A stretch of DNA of 64,000 nucleotides, from assembly GCA_963666875.2 (NCBI GenBank), contig CAXXPU010000013.1, positions 1 through 64,000 of the forward strand. Reading direction: 5' to 3'. The stretch is from G963662655 sp963666875 (lineage in GTDB: Bacteria > Cloacimonadota > Cloacimonadia > Cloacimonadales > JAIOQZ01). Numbering within the stretch: the first letter of the stretch is position 1; every line of letters begins with the position of its first letter. Of this stretch, positions 55,979 to 64,000 are shown in pieces. Both the position numbers and the translations under genes were made by a program. The notes under the pieces were generated by a model that saw nothing but the letters and a program-made list of their open reading frames with translations, was not told the DNA's origin and searched no databases.

Positions 55979-57100
55979 TCAACCGCGATTCGGCAAGTTA
56001 TTGAGCCGATATGCGCGACGAAGGTAGTTCTTCGTCATTTTCGGCATGGTAAATTCAGTCTCGATCCGTGTTTTGCCGTTTAGCCCCATCTGCCTGCGAA
56101 GCTGTGTCTGATCGATCAGCCGGATTGTCTTCTCGAACAGGTCGTCATCGTTGTCGCCAACGAGATAGCCGGTTTCGCCATCGACTACCAGTTCGGGCGT
56201 ACCGCCGCGATCGCTGGCGATTACGGGCAGGCCGCACGCCATGTATTCCATGATGGAATTGGATATGCCGTCGTAGGTTCCCATCGGGAAATTAAGCAGG
56301 AAGCCGATATCGCACTGCGGCAGGAAGGATTCCACGTCACGAATCGTTCCGGGGAATTCCATTCCGCGACCGAGGATGTCCTCTGCCTGATCCATGTATT
56401 CCTGCCGCTTCTTTCCGTCTCCGGCGCAGATGAAGGTGACGTTTTCTCGTATGGCGAGCACCTTCCGGGCGAGATCGGTGAAGCGCGGGATATCCTTTTT
56501 CGGTCCGTCCATCCGTGACAGAAAGATGATGCGGATCGTGTCGTCCATTGCTTCGGTCGGGCGCTCGGCGCTTCGCAATCTACCCGGATCGAAGCTGTTG
56601 TGGATGCAGATGACTTTGCTGGATTTCTCTTTCTTGTGAAAGCGGATTGCCGCATAATTGTTGCTGACGATCACGTCCGCGAAGCGATGGACGATTTTCT
56701 GGGCAAGCCATTCCCGACTGGGGAAAGGCATGGCATGGACCGAACGGTAGAAATCGGCGACAAACCACGAGCGACGGCTCACCGCCAGAGAGGCGAGCAG
56801 GCTCGGGAAGGGCATATAGGAATGAACGATGTCCGGTTTTATTTCACGCAGGATTTTGCGTATCTGCCCGATCGATATGAAAAATTCGCCCGGCTTGCGT
56901 TCGATCTTGTGTATGGTGATGTTTTTATCGTCCCGCAGGTAATCGGTTTCGTTCTTGTAGATGATGGCGTGGATGTCGAAAGCGTAGTGGCTGGAGAGGT
57001 ATTTCATGAAGTGAACGCACTGACGCTCCGCACCGCCGCCGTCGAGGGAGCTGATGATTATCGTCAGTCGTATTGGATTGTGATAATTGTTTTTATTCAC
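55979..57100 (-). CDS. GT4-family glycosyltransferase
   Basis: A 373-aa GT-B glycosyltransferase with ISSLDGGGAERQCVHFMKYL, IIFLSRMDGPKKDIPRFTDL, FICAGDGKKRQEYMDQA and SNSIMEYMACGLPVIASDRG (E-x7-E). The start is GTG at 57100 preceded by AGGAAC. A 164-base gap to the next gene downstream contains a GTCAAGC/GCTTGAC hairpin (55878-55900), so a partial terminator is possible here. Substrate not predictable from sequence. Confidence 0.9.
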   Translation of the reverse strand: MNKNNYHNPIRLTIIISSLDGGGAERQCVHFMKYLSSHYAFDIHAIIYKNETDYLRDDKNITIHKIERKPGEFFISIGQIRKILREIKPDIVHSYMPFPSLLASLAVSRRSWFVADFYRSVHAMPFPSREWLAQKIVHRFADVIVSNNYAAIRFHKKEKSSKVICIHNSFDPGRLRSAERPTEAMDDTIRIIFLSRMDGPKKDIPRFTDLARKVLAIRENVTFICAGDGKKRQEYMDQAEDILGRGMEFPGTIRDVESFLPQCDIGFLLNFPMGTYDGISNSIMEYMACGLPVIASDRGGTPELVVDGETGYLVGDNDDDLFEKTIRLIDQTQLRRQMGLNGKTRIETEFTMPKMTKNYLRRAYRLNNLPNRG

Positions 57101-57120
57101 CAGTTGTTCCTGTGCAAAGA

Positions 57121-58365
57121 TTATTTCGAGCGACTGTCGAACAGAAAATCCGACAATGCCTTTTGATAGTTGCTACATGTGAAGTTTTTCTGAGCGACCT
57201 TGCGTCCTCTTTCTCCGATCTGCGGCAGCCTGTCGCGGTGCTCGAAGCACCACTCGAGTTTCTCGTATAGTTGCCCTATATTGTCCGGCTGCACGATCAG
57301 CGCGCTGTCGTCGTCCGCAAGGTAACACGCGTTGTCGCTGATATCGGTCATCAACACCGGCACGCCCGACGCGAGATAGCCGGCGAGCTTGGTGGAAAAA
57401 CCGTAGTCTGTCTGGATATTGGATGGTCTGGGCAGAAGGAGAAGGTGCTGTCGCTTCAGGATACCCGCCACCTCGTCCATGGGCACGGTGCCGTGGAAGA
57501 TCACCCGATTCTGCATATCGTGTTGCTTCAGAAATGCAGTCAGGATCGCCATGGATTTTCGGTCGCCTTCACCGTAGAGGTTGAGACGGTAGGGATATTT
57601 TTTCAGCCTGCTGAGCGCTTTGAAGAGGTTCAGCATTCCCTCTTTCTTGATGCCGATCGTGCCGGTGAATCCCAGTTCGAGCGGACCATCTTCCGGAACC
57701 GTGATCGGTGGTTCGTCTGCAATATCGTCGCTCAGGATCGGCACGCGGATAGACGGGTTTCGCATCAATTTACTGACGCGCTCGATGCGGGTAGAGATAG
57801 CGATTACGCCGTCGAAGCGATAATTGATGAAGTCGTTGAGAAAAGCCTCGAGGAAGATCAGCGGAAACGAGAGACAGAAAAGCGCCAGCTTGACAGGCTC
57901 GGTAGGGATGGGGCGATTCAATGCGATACCCATCTGGATCTCGTTCGCTTCTACGATCACGCGGTATCCCCATTTCTTGAAGACCTTGCGGTAGATGACC
58001 AGATTGACTGCGAACAGGGAAGGCCAGATGAGGATGGTTGTAACGCCGTCCAGAGCTTCCAGAAAGGTCTTGAAGTTCCGCATGTAGAAGTTCGCCGGCC
58101 GGAAGTTGAACGTGGTGAGAAATGTCCTTTCCAGAAAGCTTTTTTTTCTGTTAGAATCTTTGCTCGGTCTGCCAACGATATATATCGACGGTCCGATCTC
58201 GCGTGCTTTATCGAGGTCAAGATCTAGGGGCATGTGAATCGAAGCGAGAAAGACGCGCGTATCGCCTTGGGCGACGAGTGCTTTCGCGTATTTCGTCGCA
58301 CGGTCGTAGGGCGCGCCAACCGGCTTTTCGAAGTGGTTGTTTCCCAGGATGATCAGGTTTCTCAT
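57121..58365 (-). CDS. Glycosyltransferase (GT4-like), first gene of the polysaccharide operon
   Basis: A 414-aa GT-B protein: LELGFTGTIGIKKEGMLNLF, RLNLYGEGDRKSMAILTAF, RPSNIQTDYGFSTKLAGYLA and SGVPVLMTDISD define the donor-binding half. The first half has a hydrophobic stretch (ALFCLSFPLIFLEAFLNDFI) that may associate with the membrane. ATG at 58365 is preferred because GGAG of the first ATG (58380) can serve as its ribosome site. It is divergent from the ACP gene with about 180 bases between. Confidence 0.85.
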   Translation of the reverse strand: MRNLIILGNNHFEKPVGAPYDRATKYAKALVAQGDTRVFLASIHMPLDLDLDKAREIGPSIYIVGRPSKDSNRKKSFLERTFLTTFNFRPANFYMRNFKTFLEALDGVTTILIWPSLFAVNLVIYRKVFKKWGYRVIVEANEIQMGIALNRPIPTEPVKLALFCLSFPLIFLEAFLNDFINYRFDGVIAISTRIERVSKLMRNPSIRVPILSDDIADEPPITVPEDGPLELGFTGTIGIKKEGMLNLFKALSRLKKYPYRLNLYGEGDRKSMAILTAFLKQHDMQNRVIFHGTVPMDEVAGILKRQHLLLLPRPSNIQTDYGFSTKLAGYLASGVPVLMTDISDNACYLADDDSALIVQPDNIGQLYEKLEWCFEHRDRLPQIGERGRKVAQKNFTCSNYQKALSDFLFDSRSK

Positions 58366-58380
58366 TCGCTCGGGCTCCAT

Positions 58381-58544
58381 GGAACATATTCTATTTCAAG
58401 GCTATATCAAACAAGGGAAAGCGGTTATGCTGTCAAGTGTTTTCGGGCTGCCGCACTGTTCGTTCGAAAATTCTTGTGGACAGAAATCGGGTTATCTCCA
58501 AAAAGATATCCAGAATATGCCGAATATTGCGGCAGGAGGATAAA
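58381..58544. promoter_or_regulatory. Divergent control region of the polysaccharide and polyene-like operons
   Basis: The only intergenic space between the minus-strand eleven-gene operon and the plus-strand ACP operon. Both must start here or share control. I could not assign individual -35/-10 boxes with confidence. Confidence 0.4.
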
Positions 58545-58799
58545 ATGGACGATCTGAAAGAACTCAAACAAGTGATCATCGACGACCTGAAGCTGGAAGG
58601 AATGACGCCGGAAGACATTCTGGACGATCAGCCGCTCTTCGGCGAAGGACTTGGTTTGGACTCGCTCGACGCGGTCGAACTCGTGGTGATTCTCCAAAAG
58701 CACTATGGGATCGAACTGAAGGATATGGACAAGGCACGCGAGGTGTTCTCGACCATGAATACCCTTGCGGAGTATGTGCGGGTAAACCGGAAGAAATAA
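58545..58799 (+). CDS. Acyl carrier protein
   Basis: An 84-aa ACP. Ser40 in GLGLDSLDAVEL is the phosphopantetheine attachment site. The ATG follows AGGAGG. The surrounding helices match the four-helix fold (LEGMTPEDILDDQPLFG, KHYGIELKDMDKAREVF). It sits at the head of an operon with two ketosynthase-like genes and a lipid-export set, as in aryl polyene clusters, so it probably carries the growing chain of a specialised lipid rather than housekeeping fatty acids. Its stop overlaps the next ATG by one base. Confidence 0.9.
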   Translation: MDDLKELKQVIIDDLKLEGMTPEDILDDQPLFGEGLGLDSLDAVELVVILQKHYGIELKDMDKAREVFSTMNTLAEYVRVNRKK

Positions 58800-59986
58800 T
58801 GGACTCTCGCGGTATCGCCGTAACCGGCATGGGCTGCATCTGCGCGGCCGGACACGATGTCGATTCGACACTGAGAAGCATTTATTCGGGTAAGCGGAAT
58901 CCCGTTCCGCCATCCAGGTTGCAGGTCAATCTCGACAAGGTCTATCCCGTGTTCGAGGTGGCGGACGACTTGAAAGACATCGCATCCGACGCCAATCGAA
59001 CCACGAAACTCGCGATTGTGGTAGCCGAAGAAGCGCTTCGTCAGGCCGGTGTCGATGCCGAAGTCGTCAGGAACAAGCGCATCGGCGTCTGCATGGGAAC
59101 CACGGTCGGCTGCACGCTCAGCAACGAACCTTTTTACCGCGCCTTCAAGGAAGGCAGTAAGCCCGATTTGGCGCCGATTCATCGCTATCTGATCAACAAC
59201 CCCGCCGAATACATCGCCCGTCGATACGGCTTTCACGGTCCCGTCTCGACCATCGCCAACGCCTGCTCGTCCGGCACGGACGCAATCGGCATGGCGAAGG
59301 GGTGGATCCAGAATGGACGCTGCGATATCGCCATCGCGGGTGGCGTCGATGCCCTATCGCGCATCACCTACCTGGGCTTCATCTCGCTCCTGATCTCATC
59401 GACCGGGGCTTGCAGACCGTTCGACGTCGATCGCACGGGACTGAACTTGGGCGAAGGTGCCGGAATCGTAGTGCTCGAACATCCCGATTCGGCGAAGGAG
59501 CGCGGAGTCGAGACATTCGCGGAGTGCGTCGGATTCGGATGCAACGCCGATTCCTATCATCCCACCGCACCGCATCCGGAGGGCGTCGGATTGATCAACG
59601 CTATCCGAAGAGCCTTGCACGAAGCAGAGATCGAAGCCAGTGACATCGGTTTCGTCAACGCGCACGGAACCTCCACGCCTGACAACGACAAAACCGAGGG
59701 CAAGGTGATCGATAAAATTTACAGACCGGGGATCCCAGCCGTATCGACCAAATCCTACACCGGCCACACGCTTGGCGCTGCCGGAGGACTCGAGGCGATC
59801 TTCACCATCCGGTCTCTGATGGACGGTTTGATTCCACTCACCGCCGGATTCGAGAATGTCGATCCTGAATGCGGCATCGCGCCCACCACTCAGTTGACGA
59901 AGACCGATGCCCGGTGCGCGATCTCGCACTCGCTGGCGTTCGGCGGCAATAACTCGGCGCTGATCTTCCGAAGGAGTCGATCATGA
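58799..59986 (+). CDS. Beta-ketoacyl-ACP synthase (FabF/KAS II type)
   Basis: A 395-aa condensing enzyme with the full catalytic triad: Cys156 (TIANACSSGTD), His289 (VNAHGTSTPDND), His323 (TGHTLGAAGG). It elongates an ACP-bound chain with malonyl-ACP. In E. coli- and Bacteroidetes-type aryl polyene clusters such an enzyme pairs with a ketosynthase-like chain-length factor; here that partner is the next gene, overlapping by four bases (ATGA). Confidence 0.93.
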   Translation: MDSRGIAVTGMGCICAAGHDVDSTLRSIYSGKRNPVPPSRLQVNLDKVYPVFEVADDLKDIASDANRTTKLAIVVAEEALRQAGVDAEVVRNKRIGVCMGTTVGCTLSNEPFYRAFKEGSKPDLAPIHRYLINNPAEYIARRYGFHGPVSTIANACSSGTDAIGMAKGWIQNGRCDIAIAGGVDALSRITYLGFISLLISSTGACRPFDVDRTGLNLGEGAGIVVLEHPDSAKERGVETFAECVGFGCNADSYHPTAPHPEGVGLINAIRRALHEAEIEASDIGFVNAHGTSTPDNDKTEGKVIDKIYRPGIPAVSTKSYTGHTLGAAGGLEAIFTIRSLMDGLIPLTAGFENVDPECGIAPTTQLTKTDARCAISHSLAFGGNNSALIFRRSRS

Positions 59987-60975
59987 GATTCTCGATCCTC
60001 GGCATCGGGCCCGTTTGCGCGCTTGGCTCCGGCATGGAATCGTTTTCCGCCGGTATCCGTGGCGAACGGGAGCCACGCATCGAACGGATGACTATCGAAT
60101 CCAGTGCGGGAACCATCGAACTGCCCGTCTATCAACCGGTTATCGAGCGCATGTCCGAGTTCATCAAGCCGCGTGAGCTACGCCGACTCGATGGTTTCTC
60201 TCGCATGGCGTTACTCTCGGCATATATGGCGGTCGAGGACGCGGGCATCGAATTCACCGATCCATCGCGCGTTGGTATCATCTTCGGCTCCGGGCACGGA
60301 CCGGTACGCACCACCTTCCGCTTCCTGGACAGCTATATCGAGGACGGCGACAAGGTCGCGTCACCCCTGCACTTCGTCAATTCGGTGCACAACGCCGTCT
60401 CCTCGCAGACCTCCATCTTCATGGGTATCCAGGGACCCTGCCAGACGATATCCTGCTTCGGACACACAGCATCGGCAGTGCTATCTGCAGCGTCAGACTG
60501 GCTGAATACAGGGCTGGTCGATTATGTTCTCGCCGGACTCGGCGACGAGTACTGCGATCTGATGGGCTATTCGCTCGGATCGATGAAGGCGCATCCGGCG
60601 AAGGAAATGCACCCCGAAATCTTCGACAAATGCAGCTTCCTGCCGGGAGAAGGACACGTCACCTTTCTACTCGCGAGAGACGATACGCCCGGTCGTGCAG
60701 TCATCACCGATGCACAGCTTCGCGCCAACCCGGACGAAGTTTTACTGCACGACAACGTGATACTCTCCGCCAACGGCGATCCAGAAACCGGCAATGTCTA
60801 TGCGAAACTCGCGGCTCGCAGTAAATCACATCGAATCTTCACGAATAAGTGGGGCGGCATGCCCACCGCGATCGGTTTCGACCTTGCGGCCGCGTCGCTT
60901 TCGGACGATCTGCCCGTATCCTGCTGCGAAGCGTGCGGCAACGGTGAAGTAAATGTCTATACCGTATCGAAATAG
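59983..60975 (+). CDS. Ketosynthase-like chain-length-factor (no catalytic residues)
   Basis: A 330-aa thiolase-fold protein, shorter than its neighbour. At the nucleophile position the sequence reads TISCFGHTAS, so Gly160 replaces Cys. The two histidines correspond to SANGDPETGN (His to Asn) and KWGGMPTAIG (His to Met). All three catalytic positions are lost, which makes a condensing activity very unlikely. The KS/CLF pairing with the preceding gene is the known arrangement in polyketide and aryl polyene systems, where the partner sets chain length. Confidence 0.75.
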   Translation: MRFSILGIGPVCALGSGMESFSAGIRGEREPRIERMTIESSAGTIELPVYQPVIERMSEFIKPRELRRLDGFSRMALLSAYMAVEDAGIEFTDPSRVGIIFGSGHGPVRTTFRFLDSYIEDGDKVASPLHFVNSVHNAVSSQTSIFMGIQGPCQTISCFGHTASAVLSAASDWLNTGLVDYVLAGLGDEYCDLMGYSLGSMKAHPAKEMHPEIFDKCSFLPGEGHVTFLLARDDTPGRAVITDAQLRANPDEVLLHDNVILSANGDPETGNVYAKLAARSKSHRIFTNKWGGMPTAIGFDLAAASLSDDLPVSCCEACGNGEVNVYTVSK

Positions 60976-61588
60976 TCTGATCGCTATACTGCTTCTGACT
61001 GTCTCGCTTCTGTCTGCCGTCACACCGCAGGACCTGTTCACCCAATTCCAAAAGAACACTGCCGATCGGAACAGCTTCACAGCGAAGTTCAAGCAGGTGC
61101 GGCACGTCTCGCTCTTCATGGACGAACTGCGGGCGGAGGGAACATGCTGGTTCGAGAAGCCTTCGAAGCTGCGCTGGGCAGTGGAGAAACCTTACCACAG
61201 CGTTCTGATCTACAACGACGGCGAGATGGCGCGCTGGGAAGAGCGTGACGACGACTGGCGAAAGCTCGATTCGGGTGCCAAGGACATGATGAGCGCGGTC
61301 CTCGAGCAGATCACCGGCTGGATGCAGGGCGACTTCGATGAGGCATCCAAGCTTTACGATATCACGTTGACCGAGGCTACGAATCCCGTGCTGGCACTCG
61401 TTCCGTCCAATCCCGAACTGCGCGAGCTGATCCGGTCGATCGAACTGACCATCGACAATACGGCGTGGCGAATCTTGAATGTCGTAATCCATGAAAACGA
61501 AAGCGATTATGTAAGGATAACATTCACCGGTCAGATCGACAACCCGATGATCGATCCGACGGTTTTCGACCCCGATTCCCATGAATAG
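60953..61588 (+). CDS. LolA-family periplasmic lipoprotein carrier
   Basis: A 211-aa LolA-like protein with signal peptide (NSLIAILLLTVSLLSAVTPQ): NSFTAKFKQVRHVSLFMDEL, then AEGTCWFEKPSKLRWAVEKP are typical LolA strands. It overlaps the CLF gene by 23 bases and is followed by a lipoprotein, then an MMPL pump. In aryl polyene clusters a LolA-like protein is thought to carry the lipid across the periplasm; housekeeping LolA is the alternative but is less likely in this context. Confidence 0.85.
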   Translation: MSIPYRNSLIAILLLTVSLLSAVTPQDLFTQFQKNTADRNSFTAKFKQVRHVSLFMDELRAEGTCWFEKPSKLRWAVEKPYHSVLIYNDGEMARWEERDDDWRKLDSGAKDMMSAVLEQITGWMQGDFDEASKLYDITLTEATNPVLALVPSNPELRELIRSIELTIDNTAWRILNVVIHENESDYVRITFTGQIDNPMIDPTVFDPDSHE

Positions 61589-62255
61589 ATTTTTCGCTCT
61601 CCTGCTCGCAATTCTAATATTAAGTTCCTGCGCTACAAGCAAATATCTACCTCCGAAAAGCTACGAGAACCCCGACCTGAAACGGAAATATATCAAGATG
61701 GTGCAGGGTCGGTTCCCGGCGGCGTTCACATCGCGTCAGCGGATCGTACTCGAGGTGATGGGGAAGGAGTACGATTTTGTCGGATTCCTGGCGGTCGAGG
61801 GCGATTCGATCCGGGCGCTGGCGATGAACGAATTCGGCGGGAAAGTCTTCGACATCCTGAGTCGTGGCAAGAAATCGCAACTTCTGGTCAACCTGCCCAA
61901 GCTGCCCGTCAAGCCGGTCCTGGATGGCGTTGTCGGCGATCTGCGGCTATGCTTCCATCCGCTGCCCCGTAGCAGCTTCCAGCTCGGTCTGAAGGATCTC
62001 GAGCCGGTTCTCACCGGGATCGATGAAAAGGGCGCTATGAGGCTCTTCGAGTTTTCCGGCAAATACTGGGAGATTATGCACATCTATGAAATTCTGGACG
62101 GCAAAAAAATCCGCGAGGCGAATCTGCGCTTCGAGAACGGAAGCCCGAAATATATCGAAATCGTCAACCACAAGTGGCGCTACAGTATGCACATAACCAT
62201 CCTCGATGTCAAGACGGAGCCGCTCGATCCGAAGCTGTTCGAGGCAGGACAATGA
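61581..62255 (+). CDS. Outer-membrane lipoprotein of DUF3261 type
   Basis: A 224-aa lipoprotein. The signal MNRFFALLLAILILSSCATS contains the lipobox (LSSC; Cys17 is the acylation site). Later motifs QRIVLEVMGKEYDFVGFLAV and LAMNEFGGKVFDILSRGKKS fit DUF3261, a family regularly encoded beside LolA and MMPL in aryl polyene clusters. It overlaps LolA by 8 bases and the MMPL gene by 4. It may act at the outer membrane in lipid insertion. Confidence 0.8.
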   Translation: MNRFFALLLAILILSSCATSKYLPPKSYENPDLKRKYIKMVQGRFPAAFTSRQRIVLEVMGKEYDFVGFLAVEGDSIRALAMNEFGGKVFDILSRGKKSQLLVNLPKLPVKPVLDGVVGDLRLCFHPLPRSSFQLGLKDLEPVLTGIDEKGAMRLFEFSGKYWEIMHIYEILDGKKIREANLRFENGSPKYIEIVNHKWRYSMHITILDVKTEPLDPKLFEAGQ

Positions 62256-64000
62256 AAAAGGGCGTTCTCTGGCTGATTCTTGCCGCGCTGGTTCTGCTGC
62301 TGGCATGGTCGGCATCCGGCATCCGGTTCGACGAGGACGTGATGAACCTTCTACCGGATCGCGACCGCGAGATCGGACGATTGCGCAACCTCTTGCAGCA
62401 GTTCGGGTTCTCGAATCGCGCGCTGTTTCTGGTCGAGTCCGAGCCACTTGATTTCGCAGCGGCAGACAGCCTTGTCAAGCGCCTCGAGGAGACGCATCTC
62501 TTCACCGATATTCAGGCGAAATGGAGCTTCGGGCAGTTGCAGGAGGCGATCGAATTTCTAAGACAGCACCGCGCCGCAATGATGGATATGCAGGATATGA
62601 TCGATGTTGCCGATCGTTTCCGTAGAGACGAAATCCGATCACGGCTCGAGGGCTGGAAGAAGCAACTCACGCTTTCCTTCGATCCCTTCACGGCGAAGAG
62701 CATGGCGAACGATCCGATGGGACTGGATTCGCTCCTGACCGCGAAACTTTTATCCATGCAGTCAAGCGGTATCGAGGTCGAAAACGGCTGGTTGATTACA
62801 CCGCAGGGTGACGGGATTCTCATCACCGCGCAGCCGAAGAGCAACGGAACCGACCGTGCGGCGTCCATCGAGATGGTCGAAGCGATGGAGCGAATCACGG
62901 AGGATTTCCCGGACGTGACGATTCGCTGGCTCGCCGGTCATCGCTTCACATACGAGAATTCCAGGCGCATCCAGCGCGATATCTCGCTGACCGTGACTAT
63001 CTCTCTGATCATGATCGTCCTGCTCTCCATTCTAGCCTACCGCAGACCGTATTTCATCCTTTTGACGCTGGTTCCGGCGTTGTTCGGCTCGCTGGCGGCG
63101 CTGGGCGTCATACGTATCTTCATTCCCACACTCTCCGCCGTGATTGCCGGTACCGGCGCTATGCTGATCGGGATCGCGGTCGATTACGGCATCCACGTCC
63201 TCTATCACATCGATGGCGAAGGTCAAATCGTGCGCATGCGTATTGACGAAATCGTAAGGCATCTGCGTAAACCGTTATTCCTCGGGGCCGGAACCACGCT
63301 TGCAGCCTTTCTGGCGTTGCAATTCAGCATCCTGCCGGTATATCGCCACCTCGGAATCTTCGTCGGGATCGGCATCGTCGCCTCGGCGCTCTTCTCGGTC
63401 TATGTGCTTCCGGGTTTAATACGCACCGGAAGAATGGTCGAGCGAAAGCCCTTGATCAACGTGGATCGCGGCTTCGATATATTCTTCCGGATTTCGGATC
63501 GATTCGGGAAGTGGCTGCTGCTGCCGATTGTTCTGGTCTCGATATTGGTACTGCCCGGATTCCTGAAGGTTCGATTCGAAGGTGATCTGCAAGAGCTGAA
63601 CGCCACCTCGGATCGATTGTCCGAAGACTTGAGCCGCATTCAGGATCGCTTTTCCGGTGTGATGCCCTCCACGCTGGCTGCGTTTTCACGTGAAACATCT
63701 GAAGGCGCGCTGACGATCAACCAGACTTGTAAGGCTTATCTCGATTCATTGCAATCGGATGGAATTATACAATCCTATCATTCCATCGCGTCGCTCTTAC
63801 CGTCAACCGAGATCCAGAGACAGAATATTCTACGCTGGCACCGCTTCTTTAGCGATCGGGAACTGATGCGAATCCGCGCCGATTTCAAAGATGTCTGTAG
63901 CGATCTGCGCATTCGCTATGAAACCTTCGAGCCGTTTCTGGCGTCGCTGGAGCGGTCGTCGGAGACCTATCGCTTCGATGACATTGACGCTGTCTTGCTG
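62252..64000 (+). CDS. MMPL/RND-family exporter (runs off the window)
   Basis: The first 583 residues of a MMPL-type transporter: TM1 (VLWLILAALVLLLAWSASGI), the periplasmic loop, TM2-6 and the first RND acidic motif, GIAVDYGIHVLYHI. The second half begins at about residue 440 and is cut by the window end. ATG at 62252 overlaps the lipoprotein stop. In aryl polyene-like clusters this pump exports the lipid across the inner membrane, working with LolA and the DUF3261 lipoprotein. It is distinct from the MMPL at 7585. Confidence 0.9.
   Translation, partial: MKKGVLWLILAALVLLLAWSASGIRFDEDVMNLLPDRDREIGRLRNLLQQFGFSNRALFLVESEPLDFAAADSLVKRLEETHLFTDIQAKWSFGQLQEAIEFLRQHRAAMMDMQDMIDVADRFRRDEIRSRLEGWKKQLTLSFDPFTAKSMANDPMGLDSLLTAKLLSMQSSGIEVENGWLITPQGDGILITAQPKSNGTDRAASIEMVEAMERITEDFPDVTIRWLAGHRFTYENSRRIQRDISLTVTISLIMIVLLSILAYRRPYFILLTLVPALFGSLAALGVIRIFIPTLSAVIAGTGAMLIGIAVDYGIHVLYHIDGEGQIVRMRIDEIVRHLRKPLFLGAGTTLAAFLALQFSILPVYRHLGIFVGIGIVASALFSVYVLPGLIRTGRMVERKPLINVDRGFDIFFRISDRFGKWLLLPIVLVSILVLPGFLKVRFEGDLQELNATSDRLSEDLSRIQDRFSGVMPSTLAAFSRETSEGALTINQTCKAYLDSLQSDGIIQSYHSIASLLPSTEIQRQNILRWHRFFSDRELMRIRADFKDVCSDLRIRYETFEPFLASLERSSETYRFDDIDAVLL

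Overview
The window looks like chromosome of an uncultured Gram-negative bacterium of the FCB superphylum, outside classical Bacteroidetes. Supporting signs are secreted proteins ending in a YPNPFNP-type (FlgD-like, type IX secretion-like) C-terminal domain, a PorV/PorQ-family outer-membrane protein, LolA/MMPL envelope export modules, and flagellar genes regulated by a FliW/CsrA pair. No rRNA, tRNA or CRISPR array was recognised. Most of the window has moderately high GC. A block at about 35.5-38.6 kb is clearly AT-rich.

Layout: 0.4-6.2 kb is a minus-strand flagellar cluster (flgI-flgJ-flgN-flgK-csrA-flgL-fliW). It is riddled with single-base indels although the residues are well conserved. 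6.2-12.4 kb holds palindromic repeats and then a plus-strand lipid/hydrophobe export operon: TetR, MMPL transporter (one frameshift), LolA-like lipoprotein-sorting protein and a DUF1302-like barrel. 12.4-18.4 kb has a Cache sensor kinase without an ATPase domain, a PorV-like protein, a PTS EIIA protein and a potABC polyamine transporter. 18.9-35.5 kb is a surface/secreted protein region: GLUG repeat protein, DUF2135-like protein, two small ORFs, a beta-helix giant, an NTF2-like protein, a PEGA-SUMF1 protein and a C25-type peptidase.

35.6-38.4 kb is the AT-rich cassette of three genes: Ser/Thr protein kinase, unknown 400-aa protein, and winged-helix PD-(D/E)XK-like nuclease. It is inserted between a secreted peptidase and uvrB and is the best candidate for an undescribed, possibly defensive, system. 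38.6-45.0 kb is housekeeping: uvrB, a GyrI-like protein, an M42 peptidase, an HtrA protease and a SurA-like chaperone. 45.0-58.4 kb is an eleven-gene minus-strand polysaccharide operon: dTDP-glucose dehydratase, DUF354, FemAB-like, deacetylase, CapK-like, three glycosyltransferases, an epimerase and two asparagine-synthetase-like proteins. Divergent from it, 58.5-64.0 kb starts an aryl-polyene-like lipid operon: ACP, ketosynthase, catalytically dead ketosynthase partner, LolA, lipoprotein and MMPL exporter. It runs off the window end.

Several families of palindromic repeats lie in the gaps between genes. One family has arms that differ between copies yet remain complementary, which points to a conserved hairpin structure.
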